7,195 bases of DNA from Candidatus Hydrogenedentota bacterium (lineage in GTDB: Bacteria; Hydrogenedentota; Hydrogenedentia; Hydrogenedentales; SLHB01). Position numbers and translations under genes: made by a program. Numbering within the stretch: the first letter of the stretch is position 1; each line of letters opens with the position of its first letter. The notes under the pieces were generated by a model, which was not told the origin of the DNA, ran no database searches, and worked only from the letters and a program-made list of their open reading frames with translations. Shown one piece after another: positions 1 to 6,116 of the stretch. The stretch is from NCBI GenBank assembly GCA_013349485.1, contig DUZM01000212.1, positions 1 through 7,195 of the forward strand, written 5' to 3'.

Positions 1-328
1 GTACGCCCGCCCTGACGTACGCCAGTTCAATGTCCTTGCCCACCTCAGCCGTACCGTGCGCGTTCGGGGGCACGCCTATCCACACCGCATCCGGCTTCGC
101 CTCCGCAAGCATCGTTCGGTGGTCCGCGTAGACCCGGGCATCCCGGTACATCGGGCCTTCTCGCTTCGCCAACTGCGCCTTCGCCCGCCCCGTGTCCGGA
201 TCCGCCACGCCGACCACGCGAACGCCCCCCAGCCGTTCCAGCCGAGACGCATGGTCCCACGGACCCTCGCCGCCCCCAAAATTCACGTCTCCGGCCCCGA
301 TAAACCCGATCTTCAGCTCGTCACGCAT
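1..328 (-). CDS. Gfo/Idh/MocA family NAD(P)-dependent oxidoreductase, N-terminal part (runs off left edge)
   Basis: About 109 residues are visible and the frame stays open to the window edge, so only the nucleotide-binding half is here. The protein starts MRDELKIGFIGAGDV, a first beta strand followed by a glycine-rich NAD(P)-binding turn. The second strand ends in VVGVADPD, where the acidic residue would contact the cofactor ribose. Near residue 85 comes DAVWIGVPPNAHGT, the conserved strand and Pro-Pro-Asn-x-His segment typical of the family. Known members are mostly sugar or inositol dehydrogenases and related reductases; the substrate cannot be told without the C-terminal half. The ATG at 328 was chosen because the Rossmann strand begins directly after it, with a weak purine-rich GAGG/GGCGG stretch upstream. 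It lies 168 bases downstream of the GNAT remnant, and a candidate promoter sits in that gap, so it is probably transcribed separately. The glycine-rich loop is longer than usual (DVNFGGGEGPWDH), as in some subfamilies. Confidence 0.85.
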   Translation of the reverse strand, partial: MRDELKIGFIGAGDVNFGGGEGPWDHASRLERLGGVRVVGVADPDTGRAKAQLAKREGPMYRDARVYADHRTMLAEAKPDAVWIGVPPNAHGTAEVGKDIELAYVRAGV

Positions 329-367
329 TAGTTCCGCCTGCCTCGTCCAGCCTTGCCATACCCGTCA

Positions 368-395
368 CCAATATTTGCGCGAAACGCTCTATCAA
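368..395 (-). promoter_or_regulatory. Candidate sigma70-type promoter for the oxidoreductase gene
   Basis: Read on the minus strand, TTGATA (395-390) is followed after 16 bases by TATTGG (373-368). The -35 box matches consensus in five of six positions; the -10 box is weak. The segment is an AT-rich patch in GC-rich surroundings and would give a leader of roughly 30 bases before the ATG at 328. An alternative pairing, TTGTTG with AATATT at 17 bases, overlaps it. This is inferred from sequence pattern only. Confidence 0.3.
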
Positions 396-432
396 CAAGG
401 ATGCTGGAAAGGCAAAATCTCCTAAGCCAACC

Positions 433-478
433 GCTGTTGCATCAATGGTGTTGTTGCGCGGCACGAGTCGGCAACAGC
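433..478. repeat. Inverted repeat in the gap after the GNAT remnant
   Basis: GCTGTTGC (433-440) is exactly complementary to GCAACAGC (471-478). A nested TGTTGC (452-457) can pair with the same right arm over a 13-base loop. It lies just past the GNAT stop codon (497-499) on the minus strand, so it could form a 3' hairpin in that transcript. No T-run follows, so I do not call it an intrinsic terminator. The rest of 329-496 holds only the candidate promoter. Confidence 0.35.
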
Positions 479-496
479 CCCCCTGTCTTCATGAGT

Positions 497-784
497 CTAA
501 ACGTCCAAGCGCAATATCAACGTGCGCGCCACAAATCCCAAGTTGCGGTAGAGAGAACTCGCAGCTTGATTCCCAAACGCGACGGCAACCGTGATTTGCG
601 AGGCGCCCTTGGCGCGGGCCCACGACACGAACTCCCGACACAAACGCGAACCCGTACCACGGCGTCTCAATTGACGAGCCACAAAGACGCCTTCAAGACG
701 TGCGACAAGCGCCCCCTCGCCGCTACGGGGCCTATCAAACCTCCCGGCGACGTAGCCGGCAAGTTCTCCTTCCGATTCGGCAAC
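497..784 (-). pseudogene. GNAT-family N-acetyltransferase, 5'-truncated remnant
   Basis: GNAT enzymes move an acetyl group from acetyl-CoA to an amine. The frame carries the C-terminal part of the fold: ESEGELAGYVAGRF (strands 2 and 3), LEGVFVARQLRRRGTG (motif A, where R-x-x-G-x-G binds the acetyl-CoA pyrophosphate), a helix, ITVAVAFGN (strand 5), then ASSLYRNLGFVART, the usual late GNAT motif. About 50 to 60 residues that should precede this (strand 1 and helices 1 and 2) are missing. Upstream of about 784 the same frame only mirrors the methyltransferase gene, which is read in another frame. The open frame extends to 925 and has an internal ATG at 806-808, so a short product of about 103 residues is possible, but without the N-terminal half a working acetyltransferase is unlikely. 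I infer it is the 3' piece of a gene joined to the methyltransferase by deletion. The stop codon is TAG at 499-497. Confidence 0.7.
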
Positions 785-1595
785 CGCCGACAAGGCGGAC
801 GCCGGCATCCAGACATTGGGCAATTCCCTTCCCAAACTCATCGGGACTCGTGTCAAATATGGTGCGATCACCAACGAGGCGCGGTTTGCCCGCATTGGGT
901 TGCGCGATGACGGGCAGATCCACACATTTCCTCATGACGGCGACAACTGCGGCGGTTTCGCCGGGATCGAGTTCGCCGCAGTTGGCCCCGAGCGCGGCGA
1001 CTCCTGCGTCTGCCAAGGCAACCGCGATCTCCTTGGCGGAGTTGCCCATCATCGTGCGGCCGCCGTTCTCGGCAGTCTGAAATGAAAGCGATGCTATCAC
1101 AGGCAACGGCGCAACGGCCTTACAACCGCCCACGGCGCACAGCGCCTCGCGAAGGTCCAACATAGTCTCGACAATGAACCCGTCCACGCCCCCCTCGAAC
1201 AGGTACGTCGCTTGCTCTCGGAAGACATCGTAGAGCCGGCTTTCTGAATAGTCGCCGTATGGTTCAAGCATCTGCCCGGTCGAGCTGAGGTCTCCCAATA
1301 CGTATTGCCCTCCGGTTGCCGCTGACTTGGCTAATCGGGCGCCTGCCAGATTCACTTCTCGCACATCCACGCCTATGCCGTGGGTTTCAATGTTAATCCG
1401 GTTCATTGTGAGCGTATTCGTTGTCAAAATCTGGCAGCCGACTGCCGCGTATTCTTTGTGAATGGCAAGAACCGCATCTGGATGAGAAACGCAGTTCTGT
1501 CCCCCCATTTCGAGGCCCGCCGCGGCAAGCTGCGTGCCCATTGCGCCGTCAAGGAGAATCAGGGATTCCTGGCGTATGAACTCCGCGAGAGACAT
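735..1595 (-). CDS. Homocysteine S-methyltransferase-like protein (MetH N-terminal type), C-terminus disrupted
   Basis: The 286-residue frame belongs to the zinc-dependent homocysteine methyltransferases, which activate homocysteine thiolate on a Cys3-bound zinc and accept a methyl group; the domain is a TIM barrel. Visible family segments are ILLDGAMGTQL (13-23), ILTTNT (56-61), VETMLDLREA (142-151), SLSFQ (169-173), LGANCGE (202-208) and PVIAQPNAGKP (228-238). Zinc ligands should be Cys206 and the adjacent pair in GGCC. Here Cys206 and Cys272 are present, but the next residue is Arg. After VGGC the protein turns into 14 non-homologous residues (RIGRRTCRLRRREV), because the DNA from about 780 belongs to a GNAT gene in another frame. 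One zinc ligand and the final helix are therefore lost, and catalysis is doubtful. The ATG at 1595 is supported by AAGAAGGG 4 bases upstream and by the family's usual N-terminus. The gap to purA is 221 bases. Whether the donor is methylcobalamin or S-methylmethionine cannot be told. Confidence 0.85.
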   Translation of the reverse strand: MSLAEFIRQESLILLDGAMGTQLAAAGLEMGGQNCVSHPDAVLAIHKEYAAVGCQILTTNTLTMNRINIETHGIGVDVREVNLAGARLAKSAATGGQYVLGDLSSTGQMLEPYGDYSESRLYDVFREQATYLFEGGVDGFIVETMLDLREALCAVGGCKAVAPLPVIASLSFQTAENGGRTMMGNSAKEIAVALADAGVAALGANCGELDPGETAAVVAVMRKCVDLPVIAQPNAGKPRLVGDRTIFDTSPDEFGKGIAQCLDAGVRLVGGCRIGRRTCRLRRREV

Positions 1596-1640
1596 CGTTC
1601 CCTTCTTTCGCGAACCTACGTGCCTAAAGATAGTCTGCCA

Positions 1641-1656
1641 CTGCCCCGCTGGGCAG
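1641..1656. repeat. GC-rich hairpin between purA and the methyltransferase
   Basis: CTGCCC (1641-1646) and GGGCAG (1651-1656) form a perfect 6-bp stem with a CGCT loop. It lies 45 bases upstream of the methyltransferase start and 161 bases past the purA stop on the minus strand. It lacks a T-run, so its role is open: it could be a structured leader or a 3' processing site. Confidence 0.35.
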
Positions 1657-1686
1657 CACGCCGCGCGCCAAGGGCCGGGTGCGGGG

Positions 1687-1766
1687 CGCCACTGGCGGCT
1701 TGCCCGCCAGTGCGGAAATCACAGGCTCTGCCGCTCGATCCCTTGACCGTCAGGCCGCCACTGGCG
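1687..1766. repeat. Palindromic repeat pair (CGCCACTGGCG) in the purA downstream gap
   Basis: The 11-mer CGCCACTGGCG occurs at 1687-1697 and again at 1756-1766. The first copy overlaps a perfect inverted repeat, CACTGGCGG (1690-1698) against CCGCCAGTG (1704-1712), with a CTTGC loop. Each 11-mer is also nearly palindromic by itself. The layout is like REP-type interspersed elements that fold at the 3' ends of transcripts. The purA stop is about 105 bases away on the minus strand and no T-run follows, so transcript-end stabilisation is more likely than intrinsic termination. The rest of the 1596-1816 gap shows only the hairpin at 1641-1656. Confidence 0.5.
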
Positions 1767-1816
1767 CACGGCCCTACCGTCTTGGCCGTCGGTCCGTTTA
1801 GAGCAGCGCGCTCGGG

Positions 1817-3106
1817 TCAGGAGAGCGGGTTGGCGCAGTCGATGGTTTGGGCGCGGCCGGGGCCGACGCTGATGAGGGCTATCGGAACGTTTAGTAGCTC
1901 CTCGATGCGTTCGAAATAGCGTTGCGCGTTTTCGGGCAGTTCGTCCCAGGTGGTGCACGACGTGATGTCCTCGGACCACCCCGCCAGGTCCTCGTAGACG
2001 GGCGTGACCTTCGCCAGCGCGGTCACCTGTGTCGGGAAATCCTCCGTCTTGACGCCGTCAATTTCGTAGGCCGTGCAAATTCTAATCGTATCGAATCCCG
2101 TCAGCACGTCGGGCTTGGTCAACACGATCCCGGTCGCGCCGTTTATCATGACCGAACGTTTCAGCAGCACGCAATCCAGCCAGCCGCACCGGCGCGGCCT
2201 GCCCGTCGTTGCCCCGAACTCCGCCCCGTTTTTCCGCAACCGTTCCCCTGTCTCATCTAAGAGTTCCGTCGGGAACGGCCCCTCGCCGACCCGCGTCGTG
2301 TACGCCTTAACAATCCCGATCACGCCGTCGAGGTCTCGGGGTCCGACGCCCGCGCCCGAGCACGCGCCGCCCGCCAGCGTGATCGAACTCGTCACATACG
2401 GGTACGTGCCGTGATCAAGGTCGAGCATCGAGCCTTGTGCACCCTCGAACACGACCTGCTTGTCGGCCGCAAGCGCCTCATGCACGATCTTCGCCGCGTC
2501 CGCCACGAACGACCGCAACCGATCGGCGTAACCAAGATAGGTCTCGTAAATATCGTCGAACGCCAGCGGCTCTTCATCAAAGATCTCGCGGAGAAGGGCG
2601 TTCTTATAGGCCAACACCGACTCGAGTTTGCCCCGAAACAACACCGCGTCCATCACGTCGGCCAGGCGAATGCCGAATCGGTCCGCTTTATCGGCATAGG
2701 CCGGGCCGATGCCCCGCCCCGTGGTCCCGATTCGATCCTTCCCGCGAAACCGCTCCTGCGCCTTATCGAGGATTTTGTGATACGGCATGATGAGGTGGGC
2801 GTTGTCGGAGATGAATAAGCGGCCCTCAACGGAGTAGCCGGCCTCCCGCAGAGAATCGAGCTCCTCGAGAAGCACGGCAGGGTCAAGTACCGTCCCATTG
2901 CCGATTACGCACTGTTTGTCCGCATGCAAGATGCCGCTCGGGATCAGATGCAGGATCGTTTGCCGGCCTTTGACGACCACGGTGTGGCCTGCATTGTTCC
3001 CGCCTTGATGGCGGACCACAAGGTCCGCGCCGCCCGTAAGGTAGTCTACGACTTTGCCTTTGCCTTCGTCGCCCCACTGCATGCCGACGATTACGTATGC
3101 GGACAT
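1817..3106 (-). CDS. purA: Adenylosuccinate synthetase
   Basis: This cytoplasmic enzyme joins IMP and aspartate using GTP to make adenylosuccinate, the first committed step from IMP to AMP. The 429 residues match the usual family length (about 425-430) and the hallmarks are complete. GMQWGDEGKGK (8-18) has catalytic Asp13, and GGNNAGHT (35-42) has catalytic His41, both at the standard positions. TGRGIGPAY (129-137), EGAQG (221-225), DHGTYPYVTS (231-240), the aspartate/GTP loop GATTGRPRRCGW (298-309), TKPDVL (330-335) and SVGPGR (413-418) follow in order. An in-frame start 24 bases further upstream exists. I chose the ATG at 3106 because GGGAGGA lies 4 bases before it and because the alternative adds eight non-conserved residues (MKRRREDV). 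The gap to the DUF1844 gene upstream is 139 bases and contains a strong GC hairpin. Nothing in the sequence suggests loss of activity. Confidence 0.98.
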   Translation of the reverse strand: MSAYVIVGMQWGDEGKGKVVDYLTGGADLVVRHQGGNNAGHTVVVKGRQTILHLIPSGILHADKQCVIGNGTVLDPAVLLEELDSLREAGYSVEGRLFISDNAHLIMPYHKILDKAQERFRGKDRIGTTGRGIGPAYADKADRFGIRLADVMDAVLFRGKLESVLAYKNALLREIFDEEPLAFDDIYETYLGYADRLRSFVADAAKIVHEALAADKQVVFEGAQGSMLDLDHGTYPYVTSSITLAGGACSGAGVGPRDLDGVIGIVKAYTTRVGEGPFPTELLDETGERLRKNGAEFGATTGRPRRCGWLDCVLLKRSVMINGATGIVLTKPDVLTGFDTIRICTAYEIDGVKTEDFPTQVTALAKVTPVYEDLAGWSEDITSCTTWDELPENAQRYFERIEELLNVPIALISVGPGRAQTIDCANPLS

Positions 3107-3171
3107 CACGTCCTCCCTGCGGCGCTTCATCGCCGCGCACTGCCCCCGCCGCGTACGGATCGAGGTAAGTC

Positions 3172-3192
3172 GCCGGGCGCCGTGGCGCCGGC
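3172..3192. repeat. Strong GC hairpin between the DUF1844 gene and purA
   Basis: GCCGGGCGCC (3172-3181) pairs with GGCGCCGGC (3184-3192), with one bulged G and a tight loop. On the minus strand it follows the DUF1844 stop by about 53 bases and precedes the purA start by about 65. No T-run follows. It could lower read-through into purA or be part of the purA leader; the sequence does not decide. Confidence 0.35.
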
Positions 3193-3245
3193 ACCGTTAC
3201 GGGCGGGAGCCTTCGCGCCGCTCCACACGCGCGCCGCGCTGGATG

Positions 3246-3686
3246 CTACTCGGTTTTCAGGTTTTGGGGATCTATGCCCGCGCCTTGGAGGGCCGCCTCC
3301 TGGGCTTGTTGAGCGCGCGCCACGTACCCACGCTGCAGCTCCGCAACCGCCTGGGTCAAACGGCTCTCCTCTTCGGCAGTCAGATTGCCCTTGGTTTTGT
3401 CGCGCAACACCATCAGCGTGTCAATGAGAAACTTCGCCTGGGCCACATCCACAACCACCCGTTCGGCATCCGCCGGGGCTATCAGCCCCAAACTGAACAT
3501 GGCCTGCGTCACCAAACTCGACACCAGCGCCGAGAACGACGCTTCAGGAAGCTCATCGGCGGCATCCGCTTTTGGCCCACGCCGCTGTTCTTGCTTCCCG
3601 GCCGTCTTCCGCGCCTCGTCTTTCTCGCGCTGAACACGGGATTTCCAGTCCTCGTCGATGATAATCTTCTTGTCTTGGTCCGCCAT
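3246..3686 (-). CDS. DUF1844 domain protein
   Basis: The product is 146 residues. Residues 1-47 are charged and low in complexity (MADQDKKIIIDEDWKSRVQ, then Lys/Glu/Arg-rich). Residues 48-123 form the DUF1844 core: PEASFSALVSSLVTQAM, then LGLI, then AQAKFLIDTLMVL, and the hallmark KTKGNLTAEE ending in a helix up to RGYV. The segment pattern predicts mostly helices, with no signal peptide and no convincing membrane segment. The tail is rich in Ala and Gln. The family's biochemical function is unknown, so I give none. The start is the ATG at 3686, with AGGGAG 9 bases upstream; a GTG seven codons earlier is open but overlaps this ribosome binding site. It sits between the 29-residue basic protein gene and purA, with gaps of 136 and 139 bases. 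Confidence 0.88.
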   Translation of the reverse strand: MADQDKKIIIDEDWKSRVQREKDEARKTAGKQEQRRGPKADAADELPEASFSALVSSLVTQAMFSLGLIAPADAERVVVDVAQAKFLIDTLMVLRDKTKGNLTAEEESRLTQAVAELQRGYVARAQQAQEAALQGAGIDPQNLKTE

Positions 3687-3746
3687 GATGTTGTGCTCCC
3701 TGACCACGCGCGGCTCGAATCAACTCACCGTACAGACAACAAGGAA

Positions 3747-3781
3747 CCAGCCCCCGCAGGCCGGACGCTCGCCGGGGCTGG
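3747..3781 (-). terminator. Possible terminator after the small basic protein gene
   Basis: Read on the minus strand, CCAGCCCC (3781-3774) pairs with GGGGCTGG (3754-3747) over a GC-rich loop, followed by TTCCTTGTTGT. The stem is perfect over 8 bp and the trailing stretch is T-rich, although not a clean run. It lies about 42 bases beyond the stop of the 29-residue gene and before the DUF1844 leader, so it could end an ndk plus small-gene transcript. The loop is long (19 bases), which weakens the call. Confidence 0.4.
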
Positions 3782-3822
3782 GTATGCTTCACGGCACCAA
3801 AAGAGATGCGGCCTGACGCACG

Positions 3823-3912
3823 CTACTTGTTCTTGTGGCGGTTTGCGCGGCGCTTCTTTTTCCGTTTATGTTTTGCGATCTTCGCGCGCCGCACTTTTCT
3901 TCCACCAGCCAT
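3823..3912 (-). CDS. 29-residue highly basic protein, possibly an AURKAIP1/COX24-type ribosomal peptide
   Basis: The frame encodes MAGGRKVRRAKIAKHKRKK followed by KRRANRHKNK, then TAG. About 18 of 29 residues are Lys, Arg or His and there are no acidic residues. A strong ribosome binding site, GAGGAGG, lies 6 bases before the ATG, far better than chance for so short a frame. The composition and the central K-x-x-K-H-K-R-K-K-K-R-R pattern resemble short bacterial proteins of the AURKAIP1/COX24 (bS22-like) type, which bind the small ribosomal subunit in some lineages. That match is from memory and is not certain. A nucleic-acid- or ribosome-binding role would fit the charge. It follows ndk by 44 bases on the same strand and is probably cotranscribed with it, with a possible terminator after it. 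A gene finder with a 30-residue cutoff would miss it. Confidence 0.75.
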   Translation of the reverse strand: MAGGRKVRRAKIAKHKRKKKRRANRHKNK

Positions 3913-3956
3913 TCACGTCCTCCTCGTTCCAAATCCGTTCGCCGAATCCGCCAGTC

Positions 3957-4418
3957 CTACCAGCCCGTATCGGCCAGCCATTGCCCATCGGGCATGGCAT
4001 ACTCTACCAAGTCCTCCTTATCGAAATACAACGCGATCTCCCGGGCCGCCGTCGCCTTCGAGTCCGAGGCATGCACAAGGTTGTTCTGCGTATTTAACCC
4101 GAGATCGCCCCGAATCGTGCCCACGTCCGCCTCCCGGCAACTCGTAGCACCGTTGAGCTTGCGTACCACCTCGACGGCGTTTTCGCCTTCCCAAACCATC
4201 TGAAGGGTCGGCCCCGACGTAATGAACGCGACCAAGTCCTCGTAGAACGGCTTACCCGCGTGTTCCGCATACTGCCGCTCAGCCAGGTCGCGGCGCAGAA
4301 TCTGCAACTTGAGTCCAACGAGTTTCAGCCCCTTGACCTCGTACCGTCGCACAATCTCACCGCACAGCCGCCGCCCGATCGCATCCGGCTTGATCATCAC
4401 AAAAGTCCGCTCAATCAC
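3957..4418 (-). CDS. ndk: Nucleoside diphosphate kinase
   Basis: Ndk moves the gamma phosphate of ATP to other nucleoside diphosphates through a phospho-histidine intermediate, balancing NTP and dNTP pools in the cytoplasm. The 153-residue length is normal. Numbered from the GTG, all active-site residues are found two positions below human NDK numbering: Lys10 (in MIKPD), Tyr50, Phe58, Arg86, Thr92, Arg103, Asn113 and catalytic His116 in NNLVHASDS. The GTG at 4418 is chosen because the first beta strand (IERTFVMIKPD) needs it; the next in-frame ATG, seven codons on, would remove that strand. The leader has no clear Shine-Dalgarno close to the GTG. It heads the minus-strand block and is divergent from the secreted-protein gene, with about 238 bases between the starts. 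The Ala in HASDS, instead of Gly, is a common natural variant. Confidence 0.97.
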   Translation of the reverse strand: MIERTFVMIKPDAIGRRLCGEIVRRYEVKGLKLVGLKLQILRRDLAERQYAEHAGKPFYEDLVAFITSGPTLQMVWEGENAVEVVRKLNGATSCREADVGTIRGDLGLNTQNNLVHASDSKATAAREIALYFDKEDLVEYAMPDGQWLADTGW

Positions 4419-4578
4419 GCTCTATACTCGGGCCTCGAAGTTCCTCAACGCCCACACCCCGCCCTCGAACGTGCCATGGGATATGGACGACCCCGTCGAA
4501 AGGCATACCTTCCCGGCAAGCCAGCAATGCAGTATACCAAAGGGCCAACCCCCGTGCAACAAAACAGACGCGTTTGCC

Positions 4579-4607
4579 TTGCGATCCGGCCTGCGCCGCA
4601 CTAGACT
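4579..4607 (+). promoter_or_regulatory. Candidate sigma70-type promoter of the secreted-protein gene
   Basis: TTGCGA (4579-4584) and TAGACT (4602-4607) are separated by exactly 17 bases; each matches four of six consensus positions. Transcription from here would give a leader of about 40 bases with AGGAGG before the ATG at 4657. It lies in the divergent gap between ndk and this gene. This is pattern evidence only. Confidence 0.4.
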
Positions 4608-4643
4608 GTGGGACAACGATTTGGCGACACGCCAACAACGACC

Positions 4644-4649
4644 AGGAGG
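4644..4649 (+). promoter_or_regulatory. Perfect Shine-Dalgarno AGGAGG that fixes the secreted-protein start
   Basis: AGGAGG lies 7 bases before the ATG at 4657. It decides the start: the frame is open back to 4309, but the upstream part overlaps ndk antisense and the intergenic gap, and only the ATG at 4657 yields a signal peptide. Confidence 0.85.
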
Positions 4650-4656
4650 TATTGCG

Positions 4657-6015
4657 ATGAACAAGATGCTCATCCCGTTCCTAATGGTGGTTCCGAGTGT
4701 CTGCCTGCCCGCCACGGGCGCGCAGGCAACCCCCGAAATCGAAGTGGTGGCCGAGGAGGACGTCTACACCTTTGTCAATCCAAACAACGGTTCCGGGCCG
4801 CTTTGGTGTTACGGCTCAACGGAGATCGCACGGCTCGGCGACACGGTAGTGGTCAGCCAGATGGAGACAGGCGAAGACGTCCCGCCGTACTCCAACACCC
4901 GGTGGCGACTGTTGCGCAGAACCCACGGCGACTGGCGCCTAGTCGCCGAGCCCGAACGGTATCGGCAGCGAGAGGACTGTCCCCTGGCCGTCACCTCCAA
5001 CAAAGATCTGTTCTTGTACGTGAACGATGCCCAGTATCCCCCGGAACAACGCGGCGGACCGTGTGAACCGCACTTGCTCAAGTTCTCCTTCAACGGCGAG
5101 CGCGCGCGCCAGACCAAAATCACGCCGTCGTGGCCGACCGAGCCTGCATTCACCGAGCACTCGTACCGCGGACTCGCCGCCGACCGTGCCAGCAACCATG
5201 TCTTGATGCTCAACATTGACAACAAAGAGGGCCGAGGAGCTCCCTTGCGCGCCTGTCTCATGAAAGCATCCGGCAAAGTCGTCGCCAACGGGGCGATCGC
5301 CTATCCCATCCGAGCCTGCTATCCGCAGGTGGCCCTTCGCAACCGGGCGGTGCACGTGTTGGCCATATCCGACATTGTCGAACCCATCGAGGCGTGGCGA
5401 AAATTCAAGTTCGAGCAAACCGGCCGTTCCTGGGACTTTGTCTTTCGCGTTCTGTACTACACATACACCCCCGACCTCAAGAAGCACGACTTCTTCGAGC
5501 CGATCGAGATCGCCAACGTCGACAAAACGGCCGGCTACATCGCCAACTTGGACCTATGGCTCAGCCCCCGAGACGAGGCCTACATCCTCTATTCCGAGCG
5601 CGAAGTCGCATCGAAACTCATGCGGGACAAGTTCTTCCCCGACAAATCGGACCGGTCGCTCATCGCCGACCTGCACCTCGCCGTGCTCCAGAACGGCCAA
5701 ATCGTCTCCCGCCGCGTCTTGATACCCGGCACGGACAAGCGACAATGCGGCTACGGCCGGTTTCACGAGGCCGCGGACGGCACACTCTACGCCCTGCTCC
5801 ATGTCTCCGGGCAAGATGTGCCCCTCAATCTCATGCAAATCTATCCGCCCCTGGCCGATCCGCCCCTAATTCCGATCCCACTCAAGATGCCCATGGGTTC
5901 GTTCTGCTTGGCCAACGTGCGCGCCGGCAACAAACCGTCCGACATCATCGACATGCTCGGCCACACCAAGGGCAATACGCTCGGCTACGCCCAGCTCCGG
6001 CTCGAGAAAAAATAA
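4657..6015 (+). CDS. Secreted protein of unknown function, possible beta-propeller
   Basis: The product is 452 residues. Residues 1-24 form a signal peptide: MNK, then the hydrophobic stretch MLIPFLMVVPSVCLP, then a cleavage site after AQA (22-24). Cys16 is not in a lipobox, so a soluble exported protein is expected. The mature chain is rich in strand-like segments recurring every 40-60 residues, for example IARLGDTVVVSQM (58-70), LAVTSNKDLFLYVND (110-124), GLAADRASNHVLMLNID (172-188), VALRNRAVHVLAIS (225-238), LDLWLSPRDEAYILYS (298-313) and EAADGTLYALLHVSG (371-385). This pattern of 'look-up, then value' blades suggests a sialidase-like or similar beta-propeller, but I see no Asp-box motif or catalytic set. 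Seven cysteines remain in the mature chain, so disulfides are possible. I cannot name the family. It is divergent from ndk. The TAA stop at 6013-6015 precedes a gap with repeats. Codon use looks like that of its neighbours. Confidence 0.88.
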   Translation: MNKMLIPFLMVVPSVCLPATGAQATPEIEVVAEEDVYTFVNPNNGSGPLWCYGSTEIARLGDTVVVSQMETGEDVPPYSNTRWRLLRRTHGDWRLVAEPERYRQREDCPLAVTSNKDLFLYVNDAQYPPEQRGGPCEPHLLKFSFNGERARQTKITPSWPTEPAFTEHSYRGLAADRASNHVLMLNIDNKEGRGAPLRACLMKASGKVVANGAIAYPIRACYPQVALRNRAVHVLAISDIVEPIEAWRKFKFEQTGRSWDFVFRVLYYTYTPDLKKHDFFEPIEIANVDKTAGYIANLDLWLSPRDEAYILYSEREVASKLMRDKFFPDKSDRSLIADLHLAVLQNGQIVSRRVLIPGTDKRQCGYGRFHEAADGTLYALLHVSGQDVPLNLMQIYPPLADPPLIPIPLKMPMGSFCLANVRAGNKPSDIIDMLGHTKGNTLGYAQLRLEKK

Positions 6016-6116
6016 TGAAAACGCCGCCGACAACAATCGCCCAAAACTTCATTGCGAGTTTTGTGCCGTCTTCGGCGGCGATTCGCAGCGCGCGCAAGGC
6101 AACGTGTCTTCTTGCA

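Noticed and set aside
353..910. Long plus-strand open frame of 185 codons
   Set aside because: It lies opposite the GNAT remnant and part of the methyltransferase, reads as low-complexity Arg/Pro/Ser-rich sequence, and has no ribosome binding site. It is an antisense artefact of high GC.
433..1766. Several inverted and direct repeats considered as a CRISPR array or attachment sites
   Set aside because: There is no regular repeat-spacer spacing, no cas gene, no integrase and no tRNA. The copies are few and differ from each other.
1719..1979. Minus-strand frame past the purA stop
   Set aside because: It is a frame-shifted reading of the purA 3' end (Arg/His-rich) running into the palindromic gap, with no conserved features.
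3054..4097. Long plus-strand open frame of 347 codons
   Set aside because: It spans antisense to the purA start, DUF1844, the small basic gene and ndk. The residues resemble no protein family, while the opposite strand carries well-supported genes throughout.
4309..4656. N-terminal extension of the secreted protein by 116 codons
   Set aside because: It overlaps ndk antisense and the intergenic gap. A perfect AGGAGG and signal peptide at 4657 show the true start.
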